Origin: Omphiscola glabra
Taxonomy: Eukaryota > Mollusca > Gastropoda > Lymnaeidae
DNA length: 64,000 nt
Direction of reading: 5' to 3'
Assembly: GCA_964017045.1 (NCBI GenBank)
Contig: OZ024802.1
Coordinates: 29,288,793 to 29,352,792, forward strand
Made by a program: the position numbers and the translations under genes. Shown here one piece after another: positions 10,791-22,540 of this stretch; the stretch's first letter is position 1, and every line of letters begins with the position of its first letter. The notes under the pieces were generated by a model. It was not told the DNA's origin. It saw only the letters and a list, made by a program, of their open reading frames with translations, and made no database searches.

Positions 10791-11341
10791 CAAATTTACC
10801 ATAATAACATATTTGAAGTTATTCAGGCATTTGGTTTAGGGGTAAATTGCACCTATCACTGATGGTATCAGTATCAGCGCCAAAATTAGGCATGATGACT
10901 CCGGCACCCACCTACCACCACCTTCATAAACTGAATTCATTTCCGTTTGGAACACCCAGAGTCTACTTTTGGCCCCAGCTTAATTTCACCCCTGGAATCT
11001 GACCATATAGTCCAAATACCAATATATGTAAATTAACCCATGTAATGGCAAGCCATCCAGTATAAAGTAATGCATGGCTAAACTATTTACTTTGTATGCT
11101 AAGACTAAGATATTCGGTAGATGTTCTTTCTATTCTTCGGTGCACACAAAATATTGGTCTAGTGTCTTTATTCAAATATTAAATGCAAAATTTATTGTGG
11201 CAAAATAAAAGCAATTTAGGAAATTATATGGTTTTTAAAAAAAATAAAGATGTATGCCAAAACATTGTGCACTGTAAAAGCCTTTGCTTCTTTCAAATTA
11301 TTTTGGTAAATAAATGTATAATTTTTGGGTGGTCTCTACAG

Positions 11342-11438
11342 GGATACTGTTGCAGTTGAAATTGACATGAATTTGCCAACACAGAGCATGAGTAATGTGG
11401 AGTCCTGTCTAGATTTGTCAAGTGAACCATCGTATCAA
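11342..11438 (+). CDS. Possible coding exon, unidentified gene
   Basis: After TCTCTACAG, one frame reads DTVAVEIDMNLPTQSMSNVE then SCLDLSSEPSYQ before repeats begin. It could splice from A/GTAATG (11,390) or from CAA/GTTAAC at the end given here; each option joins in phase to one frame of the exon at 12,108. I recognise no family. It may equally be chance or transposon-derived. Confidence 0.35.
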
Positions 11439-11560
11439 GTTAACCGTCATGTCAAGTTAACCGTCATGTCAAGTTAACCGTCATGTCAAGTTAACCGTCA
11501 TGTCAAGTTAACCGTCATGTCAAGTTAACCGTCATGTCAAGTTAACCGTCACATCAAGTT
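11439..11560. repeat. 17-bp minisatellite
   Basis: Seven to eight copies of GTTAACCGTCATGTCAA. The array begins exactly at the possible GTTAAC donor of the preceding exon-like ORF, so that candidate donor is itself repeated. Confidence 0.93.
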
Positions 11561-12107
11561 AAGTGGTTTGTATGATTTTAGTTTTGACAAACCATTGAAC
11601 TATGCCAGGTTTTGACTGGTTGGGTGTGTTACTATTGGTGTAATGTGGAGTGGTTACATTGGCCAATAATGTGGGGTGGTTACATTGGCCAATAAAAGGA
11701 TTATCAACTGTTTATATTTTAATGCTATGGTTAGAAAGTTTCAGAAAATTACCTGTATGACTCTTGGGATTTCAAAACATATTTAAAATTGTTATTTGTT
11801 AATCTATTATTTTCATTCATTAAAAATGTTCTATTTCTGATCATGGGATGTGAGAAGAGGTTCTTTTTTATTGAATATTTTTTGTGTGTTAAATAATATT
11901 TTTTTAAAAATTAATTATATATTTGGCCAATTCATTAACTCAACTTTATGCAAACAATTGTTTGTCACAAATAATTGGGACAAAATTAAAACATAATTTC
12001 TCATTATTACTTGGTACAGTAAGAAGAACACCACACTACCTGCTAATTAGCATGACCAAACATTTTAACAACTTTTCAATATATAGAAATTATTTTTCTT
12101 CTAACAG

Positions 12108-12201
12108 TTACTCCTAGAGGGCAATTGGAGTGCTACATGTTATCAGACATCTGTGTCTAAAGTGGGTTCTTGTAATGGACAAGAATGGATAATGTGTTTA
12201 G
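12108..12201 (+). CDS. Possible coding exon, unidentified gene
   Basis: Acceptor TTCTAACAG and donor TTTAG/GTCAGT. Frame 1 reads LLLEGNWSATCYQTSVSKVG then SCNGQEWIMCL and continues into the exon at 12,356. Frame 3 instead reads TPRGQLECYMLSDICV and stops inside the exon. Both are consistent with a splice from 11,342-11,438, so the true frame is undecided. Confidence 0.33.
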
Positions 12202-12355
12202 GTCAGTTTTGATAATGCCAATTTTTTAAAACTTGTTTTGATTTTAATTTACTCAATATATTTAAATAAAAACAGTGTATATATTTCTGTTTTTATAAAC
12301 ATTTTTTATTATATCTTCAAATTTAATTTGTTTAAAAATTGTTTTCTATTTCTAG

Positions 12356-12408
12356 CTTCAACTATAGACGACACAAATAACAACCATGGACAGCTACAAT
12401 TTGGATGA
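12356..12408 (+). CDS. Possible terminal exon, unidentified gene
   Basis: Acceptor TTCTATTTCTAG. In phase with the frame-1 reading of the previous exon it encodes STIDDTNNNHGQLQFG and a TGA. An overlapping ATG in another frame reads MDSYNLDDLSTTTVQDPMDD and ends at 12,478. An AATAAA lies near 12,980. No family is recognised. Confidence 0.28.
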
Positions 12409-12499
12409 CCTATCAACAACCACTGTTCAAGATCCAATGGATGACCCTTCAACAACCACTATTACATCCAACGGATGACTCCTCACCATCTGCTATTAG

Positions 12500-13760
12500 C
12501 TTCAAGTTTTAATTATAACTCTCTACAGTTTTTGAGAAACATATGTACATTTTCTTGTTTTTTATATTGTTTATATTAATGTTAAAATTTTTTTTTTAAA
12601 GCATCGTTTTAAATCTGAAAATTGATTCTTACATGAGAAAAACTTAAATATTTAACGTATATTTATCATAAACCATGCCATGGCAGTATCTTAATGTCTG
12701 GTTTTGTCCCTACTCTTCTAGGTTTGAGAACATCTGAAAAAACTCCAACTTCATAACAATTTAACTCAAGACATTGCTGTGCTGTGTGGAATATTTTCTC
12801 ATCTTTCTTCTTGTTATTTTATGAGCACAAATCTCAAGTAAACAACCTAATAATATATTATACAATTTATTCAATAACCCAAATTTCTTGTTTTTACTTA
12901 AATCGTTCATTAACTCCGGATTTAGCAGTAATTTTTATTTAGTGAAAGCATTTGTGAAAAATCACATCTATTTTTTGTAATAAATGTGTACAAAGAAATT
13001 GCAAGATATTGTTCCAGTAAATCTTAAGACATAAAAAAAAGAGGTATAATATAATACATGGTTTATGTTGTAAATATATTTACACATTAAATTTTTACCA
13101 TGCCATATTTTCATGAAATTTCTTTATTATTTACATTAGTGATTATGATAATCTACTCCTCTCATGTTAGGATAGTTAAAACAAGTTCTCAGTTAACATT
13201 TTAAAATGTTAAGAGTTAATTATAATTTACCTAAATTTAACAAATTTAAATAGATAGCCAATGCTCGTTTTGATTTCTAGATGTAAGAGCGGTTTTAATT
13301 TTATTTTATTAGTTGTTATTGGGATTTAGAACAATTGCCATTCACAAATAAAAGATTTTTCAAATGTTTCTCTTGAATGATTGTCATGAATGACATAATA
13401 AAACAATAAGATTACTAATCAATTTGTTTTGGTTGTTTTTATTTACTTTGTTCTAAGTTGTTGTGGTATATTCGATGTTTTAACAATCAAAACTTTGTCG
13501 GTCTAATGGAAAATAAGGCTTGGACTTTTGTCATTCATTTTATTAACTGTATTATTTGAAACTAATTTCAATTATTTTATTTTTTACATTAAGGTTATGT
13601 GCATTCAATAGCTTTAAACTCTGAATTCAAAATCAATCTAAGTTTAGTGTTTAAGACTACATTCAGAAAAAAAACAAATAGTAGGAAGGAACATTTGGAT
13701 GGTTATTTATAAACAAGCTTTTAACTTTCTTATATATTATATAAATATATACTTAATTAC
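12500..13760. other. AT-rich DNA, no gene seen
   Basis: Long A/T runs and stop codons in all frames. It may hold the 3' UTR of the candidate gene upstream; no repeats of note. Confidence 0.6.
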
Positions 13761-13772
13761 ATATAGATACAG

Positions 13773-13889
13773 GCTAAGATCATAATGAGCAGTGGTGCTC
13801 CTCCAATATTGTTTGAGATCATGGATAAGAAGATAAACCTTGAGAAACAACATCTCACTGTTTACCTTTGGAATATTAGTAATAAATAA
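13773..13889 (+). CDS. Short exon-like ORF of unknown function
   Basis: After TAGATACAG, the open frame reads KIIMSSGAPPILFEIMDKKI, NLEKQHLTVYLWNISNK and TAA. The stop overlaps AATAAATAAA, which could act as a poly(A) signal. From the ATG the peptide would be 34 residues. It may be the last exon of a gene, a small ORF or chance; I recognise nothing. Confidence 0.22.
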   Translation, partial: AKIIMSSGAPPILFEIMDKKINLEKQHLTVYLWNISNK

Positions 13890-13899
13890 AGTTTAGCAA

Positions 13900-14920
13900 A
13901 TTAGCTATTGAGCACATGAGAGAAATATCAAACCAATTTTTGGATAAGTGCTTTAATGACTTGCCTTATAGTTTTCTTAAATTTGTGAACTATTCATTTA
14001 TTAATATAAAATATCAGGTAGTAGAACACAAACTAAAATATAATTCTATATATTGTTCCAATTTTAAATTGATTTTTTTTAAAGGAGTTAATAAAATTAA
14101 AATTGTTGTAAATTTTCGCAATTTACCTTTGATTTAATCGGGGTTCATTTAAAATCTATAAATTCAGTTGTATAATTATTTTTAATAAAATATAATCAAA
14201 GAGAGATAACCGAGAAAAAAAGAATATTTTAAGTAAATTATTTTACCATCTAAGGGAAATAACCTAGCACAGAAAAATGTAACTCTAAAAAAAATTCCAC
14301 AAATAAAATGGGGAATAACTGTTACAGTCTTAACATTTGAAAAGAAAATTACACAATAGCCTCCCTTGTACCGTAAAAATGCAATTAAAAAAAAAATCAC
14401 GCCAGCTTCCCTTTTACCGTAAGAATTGAAAAAGGTGATCTTTTTTTTTAAAATAAAATGATAACTAGGAGGATTTACTTAATTTACTTATTTGCAAAAT
14501 TTACTATCTCGTTATATGTTCGTTTTAACCTATTAATATTTAAAAGCTGTATCAGTTGTGAGCGAGTTAGAGTTCTTGTTTTCGAAAGCGTTTTCGTTAT
14601 AAACTACTTTATTTGATATCATAGTTTTGCAACTTTGTGATGATGAAAACCAGGGGGGATAAAGAAGGAATGGGAAAAGAAAGATAACACAAGGGTATAT
14701 TTAATTAACTTTATATGCATATATATTTGAGAGACTTGTGCAATTACGATATTATGTTTATATTTTAATGACAACCCGCATGTTTAAAAAGACAAATATA
14801 TATAATATCAAATTAATATGGTTTGGGATAATTATTATTAGCAATTCAAGTTGGTATGATGTAAATTTACAAACACCTATCAAAATTGTCTATCTTTAAA
14901 CATAACTTCAATGATCCTGG
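13900..14920. other. AT-rich intergenic DNA, no gene seen
   Basis: Stop codons in all frames. Two short related stretches (CTTCCCTTTTACCGTAAG and CTCCCTTGTACCGTAAA) occur near 14,360-14,420. Confidence 0.6.
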
Positions 14921-14929
14921 GGGACGGTG

Positions 14930-15290
14930 GGTCGGGGAGGTAAGTATGAGGATGGCAAAAAAAAAAAGCCTGGCCCGAATCCCATCACACTCAAAAAAAC
15001 GCGCAACTGCGACACAGGGGGAAGAAGATCCCCCATAGCAAGACACAAACTGAAGAAACCCAACAGAGAAATCAAATCCAAAGAAAAAGGCCCATAAATC
15101 ACCGAACAAAGGGAGGCAACCCCATAACCCAAAAAAGATCCCCCATAGCAAGACACCAACTGAAGAAACCAAACAAAGAAGGCAAATCAAAAAAAAAAAA
15201 AAAGGGGAAACGACCCAACCCAAATCACCGAACAAAGGGAGGCAACCACACACCCAAAAAAAACACGACATACACTCAGTAAACAAAGCA
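14930..15290. repeat. Purine-rich block with ~118-bp tandem duplication
   Basis: AGATCCCCCATAGCAAGACA begins at 15,026 and again at 15,135. In both copies it is followed by CTGAAGAAACC and, about 70 bp on, by AATCACCGAACAAAGGGAGG. The minus strand is open for 206 codons across it only because the strand is A-poor; its W/F/G-rich translation resembles no protein. Confidence 0.7.
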
Positions 15291-15544
15291 AATCCTTGGC
15301 CTTTCAAATAAGATTTAATTCTTACTTTACAATTCAAAAACGTATCAAATAGCACAAAACAATAACCCCCATATCCCCCCCCCCACCCAAGCGACGAGAC
15401 CAGCCCACCCTGCATTGGCCCCAAACTCAAATGAATCATTAATGAACACAAACCCAGAAGCCCATAGCAGTGCCTGCTGGAAAACAATGGCGGCCCCAGT
15501 CAATGGCTGCCTGAAAAAAGAGGCTGTCAAATAGCCCTAACACA

Positions 15545-16230
15545 TTCAACCTTACTCAATATTATATTAAGGAACAACTTAAATATATCAAATAAAATAA
15601 GCCTAGATGAGATGAGAAAGTGAACACAAAACAAAGACAATGGAGTGTGATCAAGCAGGGAATGCAATAAGGACATAATACGTGCAAGTCAGAGTGAGCA
15701 TGCACTATGCACTTGTGATGCATTGATTGTGGCCGATTAGAAAATGTGGACATGGTATTGCAGTTTGCTTTTCCATCCCTGGCCACAATCAATCCAAAGA
15801 AACAAACAAATGTGGCACTTTACCAAGCTACACACCCACATGTTAAGATTGCAACTTGGTAAATACACATGCAATTCCAATTGCCACATTATCTGACATA
15901 AAAATTCATCTAATAGAAAAATATTATTAAATTGTATTCATTTTTTTCTGAACTTTTAAAATCATTTACAAACTATTTGTTTCTATAGGTACATATAGAT
16001 CTAAACATATTAAAATTAAATTGTGCACTATTTTTTTTCCTGCAAATATAAATATAATGTCATAATAAAAACTATTTTTTCTACACATATAAAATCAGAA
16101 GATTATATTTCATTTTGCAATAAAATTTCATCCCTCATGCGAATATGAATAATATAGGTCCAAACATCTTTAAGAAATAATAGAAAACTATGAAAAATAC
16201 TTTTTTTAACAATTGTCACTTCAATGAAAA
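15545..16230. other. AT-rich intergenic DNA, no gene seen
   Basis: No exon-like ORF, no repeat unit and no transposon end recognised. Confidence 0.6.
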
Positions 16231-16334
16231 CATGTCAAACCAAATGTGTTAAGTTAAATTCACAACCAGGAAGTGTGTCAACAGGAAGTAACAAATGTGA
16301 ACAGATTCCTGTGAATGCCGACAACAGCTTTGTA

Positions 16335-16615
16335 GTGGACAACAGCTTTGTAGTGGACAACACAATGCAAGTGGACAACACAATGCAAGTGAACAACAAC
16401 ACAATGCAAGTAGGACAACAACACAATGCAAGTGGACAACACAATGCAAGTGGACAACACAATGCAAGTGGACAACACAATACAAGTGGACAACACAATA
16501 CAAGTGGACAACACAATACAAGTGGATAACACAATGCAAGTGAACAACACAATACAAGTGGACAAAACAATGCAAGTGAACAACACAATACAAGTGGATA
16601 ACACAATGCAAGTGT
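16335..16615. repeat. 18-bp minisatellite (left segment copy)
   Basis: About fifteen units of CAATGCAAGTGGACAACA with G/A variants (CAATACAAGT). The same family recurs at 45,572-45,985 at the equivalent edge of the second segment copy. Open frames of 100-140 codons on both strands are by-products of an 18-bp unit without stops. Confidence 0.95.
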
Positions 16616-16689
16616 CCACCCACACCCTTAATACTGTCATGAGAAAAAAAAAACACAAGTGGAGAACACAATCACTGAACAATAGCCAC

Positions 16690-16975
16690 TCAATGATGTT
16701 ACAGAGTGTAAGTATCTAGGAAGTGAGATCACAAAAGGTGGCAATCGTGACAGTAACAATGTCTTGATCATCCTCTAAACTGGAAGGCGACTATCACATT
16801 TAAATAGGAGCTAGAATTTATCCAGATCAAATGCTTACATATCTTGTATCTGATGAAAGACGATGGAATGAAGAACTGAAATGCCAATCAAGTTTAACAA
16901 CCATTGTGGTATTAATAAATGAATTAATAGCAGATAATTACCAGAGACCCCTTGGATATATCTGGTGAATACCAC
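16690..16975 (+). mobile_element. Non-LTR retrotransposon reverse-transcriptase remnant
   Basis: DVTECKYLGSEITKGGN at 16,695-16,745 matches the (F/C)KYLGS-x-I motif that follows the RT palm domain in many LINEs. The rest is decayed (SDERRWNEELKCQSSLTT in another frame). The matching relic in the right segment copy is at 46,205-46,560. Confidence 0.55.
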
Positions 16976-16976
16976 T

Positions 16977-17335
16977 AAGCTCACTTCTCAGGACAGCACT
17001 AAGATGGACAGAACATGGACCTCTTCTCAGGACAGTGCTAAGATGGACAGAACATGGACCACATCTCAGGACAGTGCTAAGATGGACAGAACATGGACCA
17101 CATCTCAGGACAGTGCTAAGATGGACAGAACATGGACCTCATCTCAGGACAGTGCTAAGATGGACAGAACATGGACCAAATCTCAGGACAGTGCTAAGAT
17201 GGAAAGAACATGGACCAAATCTCAGGACAGTGCTAAGATGGACAGAACATGGACCACATCTCAGGACAGTGCTAAGATGGACAGAACATGGACCACATCC
17301 CAGGACAGTGCTAAGATGGACAGAACATGGAACAC
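16977..17335. repeat. 39-bp minisatellite (left segment copy)
   Basis: Nine near-identical units of TCTCAGGACAGTGCTAAGAT + GGACAGAACATGGACCACA. The equivalent site in the right copy (about 46,596-46,634) has only one diverged unit. The unit length permits a 126-codon open frame without biological support. Confidence 0.96.
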
Positions 17336-17602
17336 AAAACTGTGAAAGACCCAAAAAGAGCTGGTACATGAAACATGACCATGTATTAAGCTTCTAGGAG
17401 GCGGTCAATTGGCAATAGAAGCATTCTTTGACCAGAGAAAGATTCTCATTCAAGTCAGTAAAGAAATCTTATCAGAATGGCAGAAAGGGTAGATTGTATA
17501 GACTGCATACTTGCTCCGCAGTTATGAAACGTCATGTGATATGCAAATGAGGATTATAATTTTTAAAACATTCCAGAAAATTTATTACATGAATAATTAT
17601 TG

Positions 17603-17806
17603 CGGTGGTTCTCAACCTTTTTATCACACCAACCCCGTGATAGCTTTAGCAAAGTTGAAGCAGCCCAAAGTCATTACGGTATTCAATTTAAAATGAAAGG
17701 TGTTACATATAAGATAAATGCTAACATTTTTTTTTTAAACTAAAATTTCTAATATTTTGTTACACAATGCCCTAGGGAGTCCCGACCCACAGGCTGAGAG
17801 TCACTG
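17603..17806. mobile_element. hAT-type MITE (left segment copy)
   Basis: Ends CGGTGGTTCTCAACC and GAGAGTCACTG (reverse complement CAGTGACTCTCAGCC) are hAT-type CAGTGGTTCTCAACC termini. The flanks are an 8-bp near-repeat, AATTATTG/AATTAGTG. The 204-bp interior is non-coding. An orthologous copy lies at 46,906-47,104. Confidence 0.8.
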
Positions 17807-17887
17807 AATTAGTGTAATAATCATACTTAAATATATATATCACTGTCACATGTAATAAATGCAATTATTTGTTTTCAATCAGCTCCT

Positions 17888-18003
17888 AATCTTGACTCCA
17901 AGATGTACTTAGTCCCTCACACTCCAAGATGTACTTAGTCCCTCACACTCCAAGATGTGCTTAGTCCCTCACACTCCAAGATGTACTTAGTCCCTCACAC
18001 GCC
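17888..18003. repeat. 27-bp minisatellite
   Basis: Four units of CTCCAAGATGTACTTAGTCC + CTCACAC. The right copy at 47,188-47,290 has about three more diverged units of about 33 bp. Confidence 0.9.
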
Positions 18004-18255
18004 GAATACTCCTTGGTCTTTCTAATTTAGGCATTCTGCAGGTTAAAAATACATTTTATTATTTTAAAACAGAGGATGCCATGCAGTAACATGTGTTTAG
18101 CCTGTTTATAACTTAATTTTGATTTTTTTATTGTACTATTATGGAATTCTATAAGCAGCAAAGTATATGTTACAGGGTAAACAATGTTATATTAAAGCTT
18201 ACATGAACATTTTTTGGATAGAACATTAATGTTTAACTTTTCTTTATTTTATGGT

Positions 18256-18337
18256 TGGTGCTGGTTGTTCAAATCTTGGATCTTACAGTTGCTGGTGCTG
18301 GTTGTTCAAATCTTGGATCTTACAGTTGCTGGTGCTG
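18256..18337. repeat. ~40-bp tandem duplication over the candidate stop codon
   Basis: TTGCTGGTGCTGGTTGTTCA + AATCTTGGATCTTACAG occurs twice in tandem. On the minus strand the first copy read covers the CTGTAA end of the candidate terminal exon at 18,320-18,390; the second lies in its would-be 3' UTR. Confidence 0.75.
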
Positions 18338-18390
18338 GGACATCCCATTTGGGTAGCTGTGGTTGCTTAAAGTTGATTCTATAGTTGAAT
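18320..18390 (-). CDS. Candidate terminal exon, minus strand
   Basis: Acceptor TGTTTTCCAG, stop TAA at 18,320-18,322. Joined in phase to the exon at 18,516-18,573 it reads YSTIESTLSNHSYPNGMSQH then QQL. An AATAAA on the minus strand lies about 70 bp downstream (18,243-18,248). The alternative frame (FNYRINFKQPQLPKWDVPAP) is also open. The right copy (about 47,680-47,760) is decayed. I recognise no family. Confidence 0.4.
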
Positions 18391-18515
18391 CTGGAAAACA
18401 ATTTAAAACCAATGAAACTTTCATGATATAAATAAAGGTTTCAAAAACATCATAAAATATACATAACATTTTCTATTTAAATATGTTCAAAATTTAAGAT
18501 GAACTAACATGGTAC

Positions 18516-18573
18516 ATTCTTGTCCATAAGAGTTTTCTTCAGACAAGATTCCACTTTCAGATATGTGAGCCAT
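18516..18573 (-). CDS. Candidate penultimate exon, minus strand
   Basis: Acceptor TTTTTTATAG, donor GAAT/GTACCA. It encodes MAHISESGILSEENSYGQE and leaves one base, which the 18,320-18,390 exon completes. The homologous stretch in the right copy (about 47,885-47,955) has indels that break the frame. Confidence 0.4.
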
Positions 18574-18784
18574 CTATAAAAAATATACTTGATTGATAAG
18601 CATCGCTTCTTCAATGTATTAACTATTAGAAGAAATTTTTTTAATTATCCTTGAAAAACAAATTTTTCACAAGAATTTATACATTTGAAAGGCTGTTCAA
18701 ATATTTGAAATTAGGGCACTGTGCTTCCTCCAAAAATAATTTTTAAAAGTTTTGTCCCAAAAAGTTGTGCAATGGAATGGAAGG

Positions 18785-21643
18785 ATTTTTTCCATCAAGT
18801 TGAGTAAATGATCTGGCCAAAGAGATAGGAGTTTCCCCATTAAGTTGAGTTAATAATTTGGCCAAAGAGATAGGAGTTTCCCCATTAAGTTGAGTAAATG
18901 ATTTGGCCAAAGAGATAGGAGTTTCCCCATTAAGTTGAGTTAATAATTTGGCCAAAGAGACAGGAGTTTCCCCATTAAGCTGACCACCATAAAGTTTGAA
19001 AAAATGCTTTGGCCAAAGAGACAGGAGTTTCCCCATTAAGCTGACCACCATAAAGTTTGAAAAAATGCTTTGGCCAAAGAGACAGGAGTTTCCCCATTAA
19101 GCTGACCACCATAAAGTTTGAAAAAATGCTTTGGCCAAAGAGACAGGAGTTTCCCCATTAAGCTGACCACCATAAAGTTTGAAAAAATGCTTTGGCCAAA
19201 GAGACAGGAGTTTCCCCATTAAGCTGACCACCATAAAGTTTGAAAAAATGCTTTGGCCAAAGAGACAGGAGTTTCCCCATTAAGCTGACCACCATAAAGT
19301 TTGAAAAAATGCTTTGGCCAAAGAGACAGGAGTTTCCCCATTAAGCTGACCACCATAAAGTTTGAAAAAATGCTTTGGCCAAAGAGACAGGAGTTTCCCC
19401 ATTAAGCTGACCACCATAAAGTTTGAAAAAATGCTTTGGCCAAAGAGACAGGAGTTTCCCCATTAAGCTGACCACCATAAAGTTTGAAAAAATGCTTTGG
19501 CCAAAGAGACAGGAGTTTCCCCATTAAGCTGACCACCATAAAGTTTGAAAAAATGCTTTGGCCAAAGAGACAGGAGTTTCCCCATTAAGCTGACCACCAT
19601 AAAGTTTGAAAAAATGCTTTGGCCAAAGAGACAGGAGTTTCCCCATTAAGCTGACCACCATAAAGTTTGAAAAAATGCTTTGGCCAAAGAGACAGGAGTT
19701 TCCCCATTAAGCTGACCACCATAAAGTTTGAAAAAATGCTTTGGCCAAAGAGACAGGAGTTTCCCCATTAAGCTGACCACCATAAAGTTTGAAAAAATGC
19801 TTTGGCCAAAGAGACAGGAGTTTCCCCATTAAGCTGACCACCATAAAGTTTGAAAAAATGCTTTGGCCAAAGAGACAGGAGTTTCCCCATTAAGCTGACC
19901 ACCATAAAGTTTGAAAAAATGCTTTGGCCAAAGAGACAGGAGTTTCCCCATTAAGCTGACCACCATAAAGTTTGAAAAAATGCTTTGGCCAAAGAGATAG
20001 GAGTTTCCCCATTAAGCTGACCACCATAAAGTTTGAAAAAATGCTTTGGCCAAAGAGACAGGAGTTTCCCCATTAAGCTGACCACCATAAAGTTTGAAAA
20101 AATGCTTTGGCCAAAGAGACAGGAGTTTCCCCATTAAGCTGACCACCATAAAGTTTGAAAAAATGCTTTGGCCAAAGAGACAGGAGTTTCCCCATTAAGC
20201 TGACCACCATAAAGTTTGAAAAAATGCTTTGGCCAAAGAGACAGGAGTTTCCCCATTAAGCTGACCACCATAAAGTTTGAAAAAATGCTTTGGCCAAAGA
20301 GATAGGAGTTTCCCCATTAAGCTGACCACTATAAAGTTTGAAAAAATGCTTTGGCCAAAGAGACAGGAGTTTCCCCATTAAGCTGACCACCATAAAGTTT
20401 GAAAAAATGCTTTGGCCAAAGAGACAGGAGTTTCCCCATTAAGCTGACCACCATAAAGTTTGAAAAAATGCTTTGGCCAAAGAGACAGGAGTTTCCCCAT
20501 TAAGCTGACCACCATAAAGTTTGAAAAAATGCTTTGGCCAAAGAGACAGGAGTTTCCCCATTAAGCTGACCACCATAAAGTTTGAAAAAATGCTTTGGCC
20601 AAAGAGACAGGAGTTTCCCCATTAAGCTGACCACCATAAAGTTTGAAAAAATGCTTTGGCCAAAGAGACAGGAGTTTCCCCATTAAGCTGACCACCATAA
20701 AGTTTGAAAAAATGCTTTGGCCAAAGAGATAGGAGTTTCCCCATTAAGCTGACCACCATAAAGTTTAAAAAAATGCTTTGGCCAAAGAGACAGGAGTTTC
20801 CCCATTAAGCTGACCACCATAAAGTTTGAAAAAATGCTTTGGCCAAAGAGACAGGAGTTTCCCCATTAAGCTGACCACCATAAAGTTTGAAAAAATGCTT
20901 TGGCCAAAGAGATAGGAGTTTCCCCATTAAGGTGACCACCATAAAGTTTGAAAAAATGCTTTGGCCAAAGAGACAGGAGTTTCCCCATTAAGCTGACCAC
21001 CATAAAGTTTGAAAAAATGCTTTGGCCAAAGAGACAGGAGTTTCCCCATTAAGCTGACCACCATAAAGTTTGAAAAAATGCTTTGGCCAAAGAGACAGGA
21101 GTTTCCCCATTAAGCTGACCACCATAAAGTTTGAAAAAATGCTTTGGCCAAAGAGACAGGAGTTTCCCCATTAAGCTGACCACCATAAAGTTTGAAAAAA
21201 TGCTTTGGCCAAAGAGATAGGAGTTTCCCCATTAAGCTGACCACCATAAAGTTTGAAAAAATGCTTTGGCCAAAGAGACAGGAGTTTCCCCATTAAGCTG
21301 ACCACCATAAAGTTTGAAAAAATGCTTTGGCCAAAGAGACAGGAGTTTCCCCATTAAGCTGACCACCATAAAGTTTGAAAAAATGCTTTGGCCAAAGAGA
21401 CAGGAGTTTCCCCATTAAGCTGACCACCATAAAGTTTGAAAAAATGCTTTGGCCAAAGAGACAGGAGTTTCCCCATTAAGCTGACCACCATAAAGTTTGA
21501 AAAAAATGCTTTGGCCAAAGAGACAGGAGTTTCCCCATTAAGCTGACCACCATAAAGTTTGAAAAAATGCTTTGGCCAAAGAGACAGGAGTTTCCCCATT
21601 AAGCTGACCACCATAAAGTTTGAAAAAATGCTTTGGCCAAAGA
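18785..21643. repeat. 61-bp satellite with 45-bp founder units
   Basis: The left edge has four 45-bp units (TTAAGTTGAGTAAATGATTT + GGCCAAAGAGATAGGAGTTT + CCCCA). From about 18,975 they give way to about 44 highly uniform 61-bp units, in which GTTGAGTAAATGATTT is replaced by GCTGACCACCATAAAGTTTG + AAAAAATGCTTT. Variants (GATAGG for GACAGG) recur sparsely. The right segment copy has a single 45-bp-type unit at about 48,150-48,210. Confidence 0.97.
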
Positions 21644-22540
21644 GGTCATTGAATTCTTATTTTTATTTTATTTTAGTAATAAAAATATTCATGGAACAAA
21701 CCTTTTGAAACAAATGATCAAAATGTAAAATGTCCAATGAACAAAAGCTTCATGTATGACCAACAAATAATAATTTTAAATAAGTTTTAAAATGTCCAAA
21801 AAGTTACCAATTAATTTTTTAAAAACCTGGCAAATACCATCACTCCATATGTGTAAATAAGGAGCTAAAGTAGATGTGTAACGCTAATTCAATAGCTTAA
21901 AAAATATAATTCCCAAAAAAAGTGCACCAAAAAAGGCAAATTTGTGTTCAGTATGCAATAGTCAACTTCAGATATTATAATTAAAAGGTTATTCTCTTAA
22001 TAACCGTAATTTTTATCATGATTTTTGCAATTCATTCATTTTTATTTGTAATAAAAATTTAAATAACAATGACTTAGCTTAATTTATATTTTCTTTCTTT
22101 TATTATTATTTTAAAATAACATTTACATTTTAAAATTGAGTTATGCCCTATTGCTTATTCTGGAGAGCAAATTAGACAAAAATGCATCAATTCAATTTCC
22201 TTATATCCGTAGTCATGAAATGTCAATAATATCTTGAAAAGAAAAAGTATGGCACTTATTACGTTTTTTACCTGTTAAACGAAAAATTGAAATTAAAATT
22301 GAACAACTTTTAATGAAAAATAATATACTGATAGGTATTATAAATGATAAGTAATAAATACATTTAGTGCTCAACAGACCGGTCATAACACCATTTGGTC
22401 ATAAGTTGAGTACGCTATGTGTACAGTAATGTGAAGTGATGATATAAAAATATTGAAGTTAAATTAAGTCATAAATTTCTTTTATTAGTGTTATAAATCA
22501 TAATGGACATCTTGGCAGATGGGAGTTCAAATTTCAAACC
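21644..22540. other. Unique AT-rich DNA between two satellites
   Basis: Matches 48,205-48,790 of the right segment copy (GTCATT...GTTC, ATGATCAAAATGTAAA, GTTACCAATTAATTTT, CAACTTCAGATATTATAAT). No ORF or RNA gene seen. Confidence 0.7.

Noticed and set aside
14867..15487. 206-codon minus-strand frame rich in Phe, Gly, Leu
   Set aside because: It lies over an A/C-rich block with a tandem duplication; no conserved motif, and composition alone explains the lack of stops.
16224..16720. Overlapping 97-140-codon frames on both strands
   Set aside because: Produced by the stop-free 18-bp minisatellite; the same happens at 45,465-46,030.
17139..17369. Minus-strand 76-codon repeat frame
   Set aside because: Shadow of the 39-bp minisatellite at 16,977-17,335.
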